Positions 1-12,218 of a stretch of 64,000 nt of DNA are shown in pieces. Within the stretch, counting starts at the first letter, position 1. Each line of letters starts with the position of its first letter. Under the pieces are notes generated by a model. The model was not told the origin of the DNA, did not search any database, and worked only from the letters and a program-made list of their open reading frames with translations. The stretch spans positions 2,469,148 through 2,533,147 of the forward strand of contig CM067075.1 in NCBI GenBank assembly GCA_033980235.1. Direction: 5' to 3'. A program made the translations under genes and the position numbers. The stretch comes from Diadema setosum (taxonomy: Eukaryota; Echinodermata; Echinoidea; Diadematoida; Diadematidae).

Positions 1-303
1 TTCCATACGCTCTGGACGGATATGATTTTGTAGTTAACAACAGACAACATAGGGTGGGTGGTGGCGTTGCGTTATACGTTTCACAAATGTATGATTATGT
101 AGTTCGTGATGAGCCTAACAGCATGACTGATTCCATTGAATCTCTTTTTATTGAAATAACCGTTCCTGGCAGTAAAAATATTATCATAGGAGTAGTATAT
201 AGACCTCCAAATGCAAACATTAAATCATTTTTAGATTATCTTTCGGATTTGGTGAAGAACCCAATTTACCCCCAAAAAAAAATGTTTCATAATGGGAGAT
301 TTT
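1..303 (+). pseudogene. LINE endonuclease fragment
   Basis: Translation shows apurinic-endonuclease features typical of LINE ORF2: a GGGVALYV stretch and a VVYRPPN motif followed by a hydrophobic strand. The frame stops at about 305, just where the GDFN(I/C)D-type catalytic strand should be. The frame-shifted text there reads like MGDFDIDLLK, so an indel in the A-rich run near 275-285 broke the frame. The N-terminal half, including the catalytic glutamate region, is outside the window. In an active LINE the enzyme would nick genomic DNA to prime reverse transcription. Confidence 0.8.
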
Positions 304-781
304 GATATAGATTTATTAAAACAAAATAATATGTCACAAGATTTTTTTGGAAATATTTTTATCTGCTTCTTTTTTACCTTTGATATCTAAGCCCACATGA
401 ATAGTTAATGAATCCGCCTCCCTCAATGATAATATTCTTTTGTAATATTCTTCCTCCTCCCGATTCCCTTATACTACTTTTAGATATCACAGATCATTTC
501 CCCATCTCTACTAGTTTCTCTTTAAATGATACTATTGATAAGAAATGTGGTTGTTTATTAAGACGAAGAATCACACATGAAAATATAGCCAGTCTAGGTG
601 CTAGTTTAGACATGTCAGACTGGTCTTGTATCTTTGATACAAATGATGTTAATTTGTCTTTTGAATACTTTATGCAGATTTTTCTTCGACTCTTGGATAT
701 CCATATTCCAAAACGTAGACAAAAACCATCTGATTATAAAAAAAAAAAATACCCAGACTCCCATGGATCTCTAAATCACTC

Positions 782-2475
782 TTGCGTTCAATACACAGAA
801 AGAAGAATGTATCCCAGAAAAAGAACAGCCCAAAGAAACCTTGGATCTCATCAGCGATTCTTAAATCCATCAAGAAGAAGCACAACTTATACAAAAACTA
901 CAGGTCATCAAATTTTAGTAAGAACGCAGCACCATATATTGTTTCCCCATTGACTTATATCTTTAATTTGTCATTAGAAACGGGCCAATTCCCTGATGCA
1001 CTTAAGATTGCAAAAGTGACGCCTTTGTTCAAGAAAGGTTCGAAAGATGACCCAGGTAATTACAGACCTATTTCAGTTCTGCCAGTAATAGCAAAAATTT
1101 TCGAGAAATTAGTCAATGGTCGTCTAATGGACTTTTTAGAGTCCACTAAAATTTTGTACAGACACCAGTATGGATTTGGTAAGAAATACAGTACAAAATT
1201 ATCATTAATCAATTTGGTTAATACATTAATACACTCAAATGATAAAGGTGAAATAACCCTTGGTATATTTATAGATTTCAAAAAGGCGTTTGACACAATC
1301 AATCATCGCATCCTTTCTGCGAAATTAGAATATTATGGCATAAGAGGCATTGTGTTGCAGTGGTTCCAAAATTACCTCTCAAACCGATCGCAGGTATTGT
1401 GCTACAAGAATGAAATATCCAGTAGTAGAACAATCACATGTGGAGTACCACAAGGATCAGTGCTGGGACCCACACTGTTCCTATTATACATTAATGATTT
1501 ACCTAGCTCATCGAACTATTTTCAGTTCAGATTTTTCGCTGACGATTCAAACATTTTTCATACATTTCCCAAAGGTACATAAGAAATTGATATGGATGAC
1601 GTAAATAGAAAATTGAATGAGGTACAGGAATGGTGTATTGTAAATGAATTAACTATTAACTTGAAGGAAACAAATTATATGATTATTAAAGGACCAAGAC
1701 AACCAATTGCAATTAAAGGTGTATTAACAGTCTCTGAAACGGTTATAGAAAGAGTACATGTAGAATCTTTTGTAGGAATCAAAATTAATGAGACCTTGAT
1801 GTGGAAGGATCAGCATCAGTGTATCTACAAATGCATTAGGTGCAAAATTGGCTTAATTTTTAAGTTAAGATACTTTGTTCCAAGGCATGTTCTCATGCTT
1901 TTATATAAATTCTTTATACAATCACATATACTTTATGGAATTGAAGTATGGGGAAGTACCTACAGAAGCCACTTAAATTGTATACTTTTAGCACAAAAAG
2001 TGGCCGTGAGAGCAATTACATTTCCCCCTTAAGAACAAGTTCCAGGCCATTATTCACCAGTCTAGAAGTGTTAGATGTTTTTGACCTGCATAAGCTTGCA
2101 GTGTCAACCTCAGGGGCGGATCCAGGGAGGACCGCAACCGGCGCACGCCCCCCCCCCCCTTTTATTTTTTGTAAACACGCCCCCTCTTTACGGAATTCCT
2201 GGATCCGCCCCTGAACCTTTGTATATGATCTACACAAGGGACATTTACCACATTCTGTAACGCAATATTATGAGCCAATGAATCATGCATACAGGACTAG
2301 AGGCAAAGATCGTTCCATGCTTAGACTCCCGAAATGTAAAACGACACATGGTACATTTTCTATATCTTTTGTCGGGTCAAAGTTTTGGAATAGTTTGCCC
2401 AAAAATATTCAGGAGGAAAGAACAAGATCTTCATTTCGAAGAAACCTAAAAAAGCACTTGTTAAATGAAGTTTAG
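782..2475 (+). pseudogene. LINE reverse transcriptase, broken
   Basis: The 782-1582 frame carries reverse-transcriptase motifs in order: PLFKKGS and NYRPISVLP (finger), DFKKAFDTINH (motif A aspartate), CGVPQGSVLGP (motif B), and FADD in place of the usual YADD (motif C). Just before the RT core, the pre-RT residues run straight into the PLTYIFNLSLETG segment, so the intervening part (usually over 100 residues in this family) is deleted near 925. The frame ends at 1582. The thumb (1592-2032) and a C-terminal piece (2278-2475, containing FVGSKFWNSLP) follow in other frames, separated by the inserted element at 2111-2213. No active protein can be made. Confidence 0.88.
2106..2218. mobile_element. 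103-bp inverted-repeat DNA element with 5-bp target duplication
   Basis: The element at 2111-2213 has terminal inverted repeats beginning CAGGGGCGGATCCAGG and ending in its complement. AACCT lies on both sides (2106-2110 and 2214-2218). The paralogous LINE copy reads straight through this point at about 43507 with a single AACCT, which is an empty site that fixes both borders. The interior is a C-run and T-rich sequence with no coding capacity, so this is a MITE. The CAGGGG ends are like those of several cut-and-paste superfamilies. A 5-bp duplication does not settle which one. A related, more degraded copy lies at 28167-28313. Confidence 0.85.
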
Positions 2476-2962
2476 TGAAGAAAAGAATATTCAGTGTTTA
2501 GTTTAATGTACTTTTATAGTACAGTTACTTTAAAAGAGTAGACCTTGCAATAAGCAGCTTAAATATATATACATGTAGCTATAATGGGAGAACCATTCTC
2601 GACTAGCACTTGTGCTAACTTTTGGTTCCCCCTTTAACAACATTCTCTTCTGTTTTTCTATTTTTTTTCAGAACCTTTGTCTATGCGTATTTCTACATTA
2701 CATACTTATTCATGCTCTTTGCTTTTTCAGTGATAAATGTATCACAACGAAACTAAATCTATGACACCACATGTATTCTAATGTAAGATAAATATAAGTA
2801 TGTAAAATATATGCTTGCTTAGCTGTAAGAACCTTGTACAAAATCATTGTATTCTCATAAAAAAAATTTTCATGTTATTGTATCTTACCCTATGGAATTT
2901 CATGCTATCATGTTATCACATTCACATGTATGTTGTTAATAAACCCAACTCAACTCAACTCA

Positions 2963-5539
2963 ATTTATATCATAAATTCAAAATGAAGCCTACTGAGCAA
3001 TCAAAACTTAAATATACTAGTTATAAAAATACGTTGACGAAAATTATACGTATAGAAAAAAAAATATACCAAGCAGTTACATTTTTACAGGCATGATATG
3101 CAAAACACATGGAAAGTTTTAAAGCAAGCAATGAATATATCAAATTACAAATGTAATATTACCAAAATTAGGTTTGATGATGAAATCATTGAAGATTCTC
3201 ATCAAATTTGTAAAATTTTGAATAATTATTTTTCTTCAATCGGGGAAAATCTTGCAAGCAATATTTTTCCATCAACGAAACACTTTTCTGAATTTTTGGG
3301 TTCACCAAATTTTAGTTCAATGTTCCTTAGTCCAACATAGGAGCAGGAGATAATTAATATCGTTTCTGATTTTAGTTCTCAAAAAAGTGCTGGACACGAT
3401 GACATCAGTAATTTTCTTTTGAAGGGGGTAATATCTTCAATTGCGGATCCTTTAGCTCACATATTCAATTTATCTCTTTCTAATGGCATTGTCCCCGAAA
3501 GTATGAAAATAGCAAAAGTCATCCCCTTGTTTAAAAAAGGCGACATATTTGATGTCAATAATTACCGACCGATTTCTTTGTTATGTACATTGTCCAAAAT
3601 TTTTGAAAAAATTGTTTATAAAAGAACTATTACTTTTTAAAAATTCAATCATATACTTTCAAATTCTCAGTTCGGATTTCGAGAAAAACACAGCACTACA
3701 CATGCATTATTAAGTTTTGTAGAAAAAGTGGCACATGCTATTCACAGATCTTCACATCTAATAGGTTTGTTCCTGGACTTCTCCAAGGCCTTCGACACCA
3801 TTAATCATGATATTTTACTTGATAAATTACATCATTACGGAGTGCGTGTGAAGGCCTTGGAGTGGTTCAGGAGCTACCTCATGAACAGGAAGCAATATGT
3901 CTCTTTGAATGGTTGTAATTCACAAATGTCAAATATCAAATGTGGGGTCCCACATGGAAGTTTATTAGGTCCGCTTTTGTTCTTCGTTTATATAAATGAT
4001 TTTTGTAGGTCATCAGATGTTCTTTCCTTTATTCTCCTTGCGGATGACCCAAATTTTTTTTTTTTTCGCACAATAATCCTCTTACTCTTGTAAATACAAT
4101 AAACTCTGAATTAGAAAATGTCGCCCAATGGATAAAGGCAAATACATCTGTAGTCTCTGTAGAGACACTTCCTGTTGACATTGTTTTTGATGGGACTCCA
4201 CTGGAAAACGTTTCCCATATTAAATTTCTGGGAATAACAGTTGATAACAAGCTTTCATGGAAATTCCATATTGATAGTATATGTAAAACTATTTCACGAA
4301 ATATTGGTATAATTAACAAGATTTAATTCTCTTCCTTTGTCGTCCCTGATTACATTATATTCATCTCTCATATTGCCATACTTAAATTATGGTATTCTTG
4401 CGTGGGGAAATACATATCAAACATTCTTAGATAAATTACTTTTATTACAAAAGAAGTCACTCCGTATTATATGTCATACTGCATTTCTGTCTCATACTGA
4501 CCCGTTATTTTTTTAAAACAAAATATTGAAATTTAAGGACTTGTATTTGTATAATCTAGGACAATTTATGTTTAATTATGATACAAAAAAAATCTTCTAA
4601 ATATATTTGAAACAATGTTTCCAAGAAATCAGTCCGTTCACAATTACCCAACAAGGCTTTTGAATGAGTTTCATTTGCCCTTTTTCAGAACTCTGCTGGC
4701 TCAGAACACCTTTATTTACGATGGGCCAAAGTATTGGAACTCACTTCCTAATGATATTGTAACAGCAAGAACTTTGAATTCTTTCAAGAATAAATTGAAA
4801 TTATTTTTACTGAAATCTTATAACATACTACCGGATTAGGTTTGTTTCATTAACTCAATTAAGTTATCATTTTTCTTTCTTTTATATATACATTAATCAT
4901 TAAATATCAACTATTTTCTATTAGAGTAAAATAATCTGTTGAATATAAGTTCTCCTCAAATGTTACAGTTGTTGAACAAGGTATCATTGTGTCTATTCTT
5001 TCCTTTTGATATGTCCGCTCTTTTGTATTTTTTTCTGGTATATGTACCCAATTCTTATATTCCCAATATCATTCAAGGGTGCGTCTTACTACTCCTACAT
5101 CCTGGAATCCAGTTTGCTTGTGTCCACGATGGCGTGTGTTGCAGTTTCATTTTCTTCTTTTTTTGTATCCCTTTTTTTCTTTTCTTTTTTTTTTAGTTCT
5201 TTCCTGTTATTTCATTTCATGTCATTTGACATTGGTTTCTTTGATTTTGTTTCATATATTTGTCTGTAGTTTCATGAAGTCATTATTCGTTTTTTATGTA
5301 TTTCTGAGGGTCACATATCGTACAAGCTTGGTTTTTAGTGGGAACCTCCATTTCCATTCCCATCCGTGTAAAATGCTTATGTATATACCTTATAAATGCA
5401 ATTACTCACCATCACATGTATTTTGTGAATGCACGTTTTTTTTTTTAATTACTACAAATTTGTTTTGTTTATGCATTATATATAATTTCTCCTGTTTATT
5501 TAATGGAAATGAAAAATAAAGTTGAAGTTGAAGTTGAAG
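2963..5539 (+). mobile_element. Decayed non-LTR retrotransposon (LINE copy 2), 5'-truncated
   Basis: A second LINE begins immediately after the (AACTC)n tail of copy 1. It starts inside the pre-RT region (residues like KPTEQSKLKYTSYKN) and ends with a different tail, (GTTGAA)n at about 5516-5538. It therefore belongs to a different subfamily that inserted at, or was joined to, the end of copy 1. Multiple stops and frameshifts are present. The 3' UTR (4840-5515) is T-rich with no conserved frame. Confidence 0.87.
2966..4839 (+). pseudogene. LINE reverse transcriptase, broken
   Basis: RT fragments lie in successive frames. 2966-3340 holds the pre-RT region ending before a stop at 3340. 3419-3640 has PLAHIFNLSLSNG and NNYRPISLL. 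3728-4093 has FLDFSKAFDTINHDILL (motif A), CGVPHGSLLGPL (motif B, with H where most elements have Q) and LLADD (motif C). About 4100-4320 holds thumb-like residues (the segment resembling IKFLGITVDNKLSW), and 4615-4839 carries the C-terminal KYWNSLPNDI segment. The number of breaks shows an old, inactive copy. Confidence 0.87.
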
Positions 5540-7049
5540 GTATACATTAGGTTGTTAGGTGTCCATTTTATTCACAATTTCAAAGATTCAGTCTTTATGT
5601 ATACCAATCTCTTTGCTTCAACAGTCCCATTTCCATTTAGTTAACGTTCCCCCATTTTTCAATTTCCATTTTCTCTCTCTTCTTATGTCTTCCTGCTATT
5701 CCGTTTTCCTCTATAGGGCTTTGATATCTGCAAGTAATAAGAGCCATTTATAAAAACAGGGGAAAGTTTTGTCTTGTTAGATGATTAGTTTGGGGTGGTT
5801 TTTTTTTTGTGGAGGTCTTCCGTTTGACTGATATAAATTTTAATGAGGATATCTAACACAATCACGACAAAAAAAAAAACATATTTTCTGTAATGCCAAC
5901 TTTTAGATAGCGACAGCCATTTGCTGGGAGTCGACTGTTTGAAATGAAACAACAGTTATCCTTTACCGTCTTTAGATAGTAGAAGATGACCCGAAATTCA
6001 TCATCACATACTGAGTATAATGACCTATCCATCACATAGTTCATGTTTCCAAACTAGACAGAGGCGTTATCGACCTTTGTACCTTTTCGCCTGAAGCTCT
6101 TCAGGTCCTTGTTCGGGGCGAAGCGTCGACTCACGACAGAAGGATCTTCCTGTATAGGACTCTTGTAGGCTTTCCCAAGCCTTTGGGTTTATTTTCTACG
6201 AGTTTGCACCCCTACCCTTGACATAGTGATGCCACAATGTGAGAGAATGTTTGTTGTATGTTTGTCTGTTTTCCTATTTCTTGAAATCATCTAGGAGGCA
6301 TCTTACCTGATGAGTTCCGTTTAATCATTCACAACTAACACAGACACCAGCCATCCAATGGTGGATATTCCTATATAATTCTTATATTATTAGGCAAACA
6401 GGTATTCGATGAGATTTCCCCAGTATAGTTTTGAAAAGTCATGTCTCAGTTGTATGTCAAATTGTCAAGCAAACAAAGGCACATGCAGCACGACCCATAA
6501 CAGTGTGAATTATCGCACTCACGCTACCTGGATGTATAACTGTATATAATTCCTATATTTTACTGTCGAAATAGTGATGTGAAATTAGCATACATATAGT
6601 ATACAATTCCTATATTTTACTATCAAAACAGTGAGAAGAAACAAGCAAACAAAGCATGATAGTAGTATATGCATTATTCAAACCGACATAGGCTTTCCAC
6701 CTCCCTAACCATGCACAACAAAATTCTTCCGTACTCCCTAAAATTTGTATATCATCTAGGTAACAAAACACACCAGTATCTTCTACTCCAACACCAACAT
6801 AGTCCATGGATAGGTCACAATATGTAATTCCCGAATTTAACACCAGCAACATAATTCCCTACCGTCCTCACATTGCAAAGATTAAGGACGTGTCTGTATA
6901 TCTATAAAAGTCAAGTGAAAGAAGAATAACCGAAGGAATTAGGATAGTCCTTTGACAGGACAAGTGTCTGTGTTAAAATAGGCATTTTATTTTCAGTCGT
7001 CATTTCTTTTCTTTCCTTTTTATTCATTAAAGCAAGTCATGCGATTCTC
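5540..7049. other. Array spacer upstream of locus A
   Basis: I see no credible gene here. The stretch is a diverged copy of spacer sequence found elsewhere in the array. Bases 5560-5800, including a TATAGGGCTTTGATATCTGC segment, match 14290-14530. Bases 5985-6250, with GCGTTATCGACCTTTG, match 17620-17860 and more distantly 34235-34300, 49915-49980 and 57590-57660. The recurrence of the same blocks between LRR loci shows that the array grew by duplication of units that included intergenic DNA. Confidence 0.6.
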
Positions 7050-7290
7050 CACAGACGCCTTGAATTATTCTACACTTGCGCTAATCTGATTGGCTGGTTG
7101 CTGCTCAATGTCATGTGATCACCAGTGCGCAAATTTTTGAAATGTTTAAAGCCCTTTGCCGCATAATCTGCGTCTCATTCACACGTCGCAGTTGCAATCA
7201 AACCCAACGAAGTGATTCACATCTTCTGGCATCTTAAGCTATAGTATCACTGTGTGTTACTAGCTGAAATCAGTTCTATATTTCTTCCTC
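7050..7290 (+). promoter_or_regulatory. 5' flank of LRR locus A, with CCAAT/E-box module
   Basis: This block aligns well with the region just upstream of exon 1 of locus D (39620-39850). It contains GATTGG (inverted CCAAT) at 7088-7093 and CATGTGATCAC at 7112-7122, 24 bases apart start to start, exactly as in D. Similarity continues to about 7280 (the ACTAGCTGAAATCAG segment) and then stops abruptly where unrelated repeats begin. The promoter survives although the exon it served is missing. Regulatory function is inferred from conservation across copies. Confidence 0.65.
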
Positions 7291-7316
7291 AGTGGGTAAA
7301 TGAAGTCATACACAGC

Positions 7317-7760
7317 CTTTAAAAGGTCGTTCCGGTCGTATAACAAGGACACTTTTATTTTTTATGAATTATAATGGAATGATAAAGAGACCTTCCTCTG
7401 CAAAATATATAGTGAATAGGGTGCACCTATGAAGACACAAGCTGTGGGAGGTGCTCAACGTTTCTCTACTTCTATGGTACCATGTATAGACACAATGCAG
7501 TATATACCAATGCGAAAGACAATGTGGGTACATGGTACATGCCTTTAAGGAGTCGTTCGATCCTGACGTAACAAAGACACTGTAATTTTCATGAAATATA
7601 ATGGAGATAATAGAGCACACTTAACTCTACAAAATCTATGTAAGGACAAAGCTGTGGGAGGTGCGCAAAAGTACCCTACTCCCATGACACAATATATAGA
7701 CACAGTTATAATGAAATAATAGAGGACACCTTTCTCTACAAAATCTATGTAGTGAATAGA
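7317..7760. repeat. Imperfect tandem duplication, unit about 230 bp
   Basis: Two diverged units begin with TTAAAAGGTCGTTC (about 7318) and TTTAAGGAGTCGTTC (about 7543). They share GACACT..TTT..ATGAA.TATAATGGA, TCTGCAAAATAT-like and AAGCTGTGGGAGGTGC segments. A partial third unit follows at about 7708. The repeat sits exactly where locus A should have exon 1, so it is part of the DNA that replaced that exon. Confidence 0.7.
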
Positions 7761-7934
7761 GTGCACCTATATTCTTGACACTGTAAACATAAGTGAGTTT
7801 CTATTGAGTCGAAAGCTTGGGAAATAAAGGCTATAGTGAACATCACTGCAACGTCTATACTGCAAGTCATTCCCCGTCACACATATACCCAATAATGCAG
7901 CACCCACCACGTACGAGGCCAAGCCCGCTTCTCG

Positions 7935-8004
<70 letters not shown>
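7935..8004. repeat. (AT)n microsatellite
   Basis: An uninterrupted AT dinucleotide tract of about 70 bp. Open frames through it encode only alternating Ile/Tyr and are not genes. Confidence 0.97.
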
Positions 8005-8006
<2 letters not shown>

Positions 8007-8039
8007 ATTTAAAAGTCTATAGGGAGCCTATTTAGAATG

Positions 8040-8835
8040 GGGCACACACATTTCTTGCAATAGGCCTACTCAATTTTTGTGGCAGCATTCATAATATGCA
8101 GCAAGCAGTACAAAAGTAAAGTCCGAGCTCATCCCTCGCTACCATTTCATTTGTAACCGACAATAATTATTGCCACAAAGGAAAACACCACCCCATCTTC
8201 AAATTGACTTTTTAAGCTGAACAAAAAATCATCAATTGCTTTCTTACCCACATTAGAAAAAAGAAAGAAAGAAAGAAAAAAGAATGGAAAACAAAGAAAT
8301 GTGTATTGGCAGCAAGAAATAGGCCTATGGTCTTGAAAACAATAGACATGAATTAGAATGGTCTGTTTTGTTTCTATATGATTATAAAGGTAAGTGTTTG
8401 GGATGATATCTGACGGAGGATAAAGAGCCGTCCATTTGAAGTGTACCCTACACTCCCAAACTTATCTCGTGTCTGTGCCAGAATCGTCCCGCTTTTCGAT
8501 TACAACACGGTTTAAAGGAACTATGCAATTCAAGTGCACGTTAATGCAATGTGTTATTTCATGATACAATAAACATCAGTTATGTGGCCAAATTGACATC
8601 TTAATACGTTCCATATATTTTATGATAGTTTTCTTTTTCTGAAGATTACTTGAATAAAAAAACCCTTCAAAACCAAGATCCTGTGAATGAAAGCATCCGT
8701 CAATCATAGCTGAAGAGATAATATGATTAACAAAAGACATTGACATGTAACTTTCACTCGACTGAGCAAAACTTGCATGTTTTCATGTTCACAGTTCATA
8801 CAGCTTATATAATTTATATTTTCTTTGTGATACAG
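8040..8835 (+). other. Remnant of LRR intron 1 (locus A)
   Basis: The sequence from about 8090 (GCAAGCAGTACAAAAG, then a CATCTTCAAATTGACTTT segment near 8196) aligns with intron 1 of locus D at 40370-40480 and with the intron of locus F at 63800-63900. It ends in the splice acceptor TTTGTGATACAG at 8824-8835. This is an intron without a 5' exon, because exon 1 has been replaced by the repeats at 7290-8040. Confidence 0.7.
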
Positions 8836-10352
8836 GTGGAAGCCAACACCTTCGCTGGTGTACCGAAGCTGAGAGAGATCGACCTTCAACTCAACAACCT
8901 CGAGATATTTGACCGCCTTGCCCTGAATATCTCGAACAGTGATTTTCGAAATTTGTACTTAAGCCACAATAAAATCGCAAACATAGAAAGGGGCACCTTC
9001 GAGTTTGTGATCAAATTGGAGATCATTGTCTTCTACAATAACAGCTTGTCAAGACTTAGTCCTGGCGTCTTCGATAATTTGAGACATCTGAAGGGTCTGG
9101 GACTTCAGATGTAACAAATTAACGACAGTACCCAAAGACCTTTTTGAAGACTTGACATCACTAGAATATTTGGACTTGTCTGCAAATTCTATCGCTTTTC
9201 TAGCGCCAAAACTTTTCAGGAACTTGAATCGACTTCGAACGATCATCCTTTCTGAAAACCAATTGATTTCTACCGGAAGAGTTCTCCTTCTCCCCCGAAC
9301 CAAGATTTTGGACATGCGACATAACAATTTGACGAAACTTGAGAATCTAACGGAGGAGACACTGGGACGTATCCAAGGATTCTTACTCGAAGGCAATCCT
9401 TGGAATTGTGACTGTAAACTTGAAACTCTTCGTCTTTGGTACTCCACGCTACAGTCGCAGGGAGATCGCAGAGCCTACGTCGATAGTCCCATCTGTTATG
9501 AGCCGCATTCTCTCGCCATGCAGCAAATAGACGAAGTTAGTGAGGAATTTTGCCCTACATCTGATGTCAGCTTTACCACTGACTTACTGAAGAGCACAAA
9601 AGGATCATCTGATGCAATAAACAATTTCTCAGCACCTGATACAAGCAAACCCAACTCTCCTAGTGAAATTGACCTGAAAGTTATTGTTCCAATGACAATT
9701 ATTTCAGCGGTGATGTTAGTGTGTGCATCTTGTGCAATAAAACAAAAACGCAGAAGAAAATGTAAGCATAATTTGCGATTAGATACCAAGACGACGGACT
9801 ATCGACAATCTACTGAGCCCGACAGCACATCATTTCCTCAGAGTGAGCAACGCGCCAATGAAAATATGTTAGTGGGAAATAGGTCGGTCGTAGAAACAAT
9901 AGTTGAAATTGCCATGGGAGAGAATGAGCCATTAACCAATGAGAGTTCTCCAATGTTAGATAATTCACTTGAAAGACAAAGTGAAGATGAGCGACAAGAT
10001 GCCCAACCTGACGGAATATTCACCGACAGCAAGCAGCAAGTCCATGAGACTAATCAAATGCTAAATAACTCAGTCGTCGTTGGTCGTAAGTTCATCAGTT
10101 CAACCTGTGACGCCTCGGAACGTGCAACTGATCAATGAGACTACTCCAGTGACAAATATGCCAGATGAAGGTACGGAACTTGAAGCTGTAAAGCCCAAGA
10201 AAACACAGCCTGAGTTACGGCGTGGTACATTGAGTCGTAATAATGGTAATAGAGGGAGATCCCGAAAGTGTATGTTTGAGAAAGAGCAGGAGGATTACAT
10301 TGATGCGTATTATTCTGGTGACAACACGTCAGGTATACCTGGTTGCGACTAA
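8836..10352 (+). pseudogene. LRR receptor exon 2, locus A (frameshifted, exon 1 lost)
   Basis: The exon opens after a good acceptor with VEANTFAGVPKLRE and encodes four LRRs to about 9108. A single-base shift near 9112, after LGLQM, moves the frame. The next frame then continues through LRRs, the C-cap (NPWNCDC ... ICYEP ... FCP), a Ser/Thr-rich stalk, a membrane segment (about 9677-9740, VIVPMTIISAVMLVCASC) with a basic KQKRRRK stop-transfer, and a long tail. A second shift between 10060 and 10120 moves into a frame ending at 10352 (last residues GIPGCD). Locus A carries one LRR more than C, D and E (the DLTSLEYLDLSANSI segment). With exon 1 absent and two frameshifts it is a pseudogene, but a recent one, since most codons are preserved. 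Confidence 0.85.
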
Positions 10353-12218
10353 GTTTAATTTATTATAGTCGTAGAGGGCGACGTAATCGAGGGTAGAAGA
10401 CGCGAATCGACAGGTCTACATGTGTCTGCTGTTTATAGTAACCTTTGATAATGGTGTTCGTCGTTAGTGTTATATTTTAATGTCAAGGACAGATGAAAAC
10501 CAGGAGTTTCGCATATCAGAGCGAAGAGAGAAAAGCTTAAGGGAGAGCTTATAATCCTTTCACCATGGCAGAAATAAGATCAGAGGACCATAGATTAAAA
10601 TAATTTAAGGCTAAGAATATGAGGGGTAATTTTGTACATGGGGGGGAGTGCATATTTATTATGATTATTCAACAACGGTGCATGAAAATTCTTCCAAAAT
10701 TTCTTGCAGCAGACTATGAAAGGATGAGTATCAATGGAACTGATTGTTTCTACACAACACGGAGGGTCTCTAAAAGAAGGAGGAATTCATGATCATACTG
10801 ACCGTGTCTAAAGATGGAAACTTTGTATATAGTGCAGGCAACAATCACAAATTATAACAATATTATGTTACGACTCCACCGTGTAAACATTACCTACCTA
10901 CACGAGAGAAAAAACAAAAAAAACAAAACAAAACAAAACATGAATGAATGAATGATGCCGATCCCTGTCATTCGCCCCGTGATTTATAATAATCAGCAAA
11001 CAGAACCAACTACGCAAACCGTTTTATATGAGAAGAGGAATATTACAATAAATTTGTATAAATTGTTTTGATGAGGTAATAAAATGATACATATAAGCGT
11101 GTGGTTGTTGCTCTCTTTATGATCATTGTCATCATGTACTTGGGGATCATTCAGAGTATTCTTGCAACACCTAAAAGGTAAAAAGACATAAAGGTTTTAA
11201 GATTCGGATTTTGTTTTGTTCGAGTTCCGAGCATTTCTCTCATCTAACGCTGTGCATAGGCCTATTGTGTTCGAAGCTTATACAGTACAACCATAGTTTG
11301 TGTTGATGAGTTTGTGTGAAACGAATGGATTTTTCTTTTCGCTGTAAATATTGAAGAGAATTACAACTGACCTGCCTAATCATATTTATGATTTTAAAAA
11401 AATTCAAAGCTATAAATGAGTGAACCTTGTACAAAGAAATGCAGGTAACATGTTGTATGACCATAGAGTTATATATTGCTCCATGATATGACTTACCATG
11501 ATATCCCTCCCATGTCTTTCTTTTGATTTTCCTTTTGTCGAAAAGTTGCTTGTAAATATCATTTGGTCTCTCTTGCTGAATGTTGTGCCATTCTTTGTCT
11601 TCTTGCCATCAATTTTTCTTTTTTAAGAAAAAAGTTTGCAGTTCAGGGTCTATCAAAGTGCCCGAAGGGTCCTGCATTTCTTGCCGTACATGTGAATGTT
11701 TAAAAAAGAGAGCTATTATAGGCCTGTAAACTGATGTGTCCACAAGAGTACAAAGGAACTGTCTGTATGTAAAACATCTCATCCATTGATGTAGGAACCG
11801 GACAGCATCCCGGCACAGAAAAGGTTCTACGCTTCATTCATTACACTATCCTATCATACCAATCTCTCTCTGGTGTTCAATAATCTAAGCTGAAACTGTT
11901 TGATTCGGTTTTACAGGACGGAATCGCATATTTCTGGCAACAAAACTCTCTAAACAAAATGTAACCGTCTGTTATTTATTGTCTGTGCGTAGTCTGCACT
12001 ATACTTGAGCAAAATGAAGCAAGTGGCAAAAGAGTCATATTTAACATTAATAAGCAGAAATCAATTTCTGATTTATTTCCATCAGTGCAATGCACAGATA
12101 TCTTGCCTTGGATATCTCTCAGCAGGCTGAGTACTTTTTTTTGGGGGGGGGGGGGGGAGGGGGGGGGGGATTCGACATCTGAAATAGAATTTTGTGCAAT
12201 TCTAACAATACTTTAATA
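10353..12218. other. 3' flank of locus A, no gene seen
   Basis: This AT-rich stretch may hold the 3' UTR of locus A. AATAAA hexamers occur near 11048 and 11078, but none can be tied to a transcript. A poly-G run lies at about 12140-12169. I see no frame with recognisable protein features and no RNA gene. Confidence 0.5.

Larger units (their letters stand above)
1..2962 (+). mobile_element. Decayed non-LTR retrotransposon (LINE copy 1), 3' part
   Basis: This is the 3' part of an endonuclease/reverse-transcriptase LINE of the CR1/Jockey-like type. Its 5' part lies before the window. Readable pieces in order are the endonuclease C-terminal half (about 1-300), the pre-RT region (about 780-925), the RT core (about 935-1582), thumb and C-terminal parts (1592-2475), and a 3' UTR ending in (AACTC)n at 2944-2962. 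Frame breaks, stops and an internal deletion near 925 make it inactive. A 103-bp inverted-repeat element interrupts it at 2111-2213. A closely related truncated copy lies at 43310-44275, and comparison of the two defines the insertion. Confidence 0.9.
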
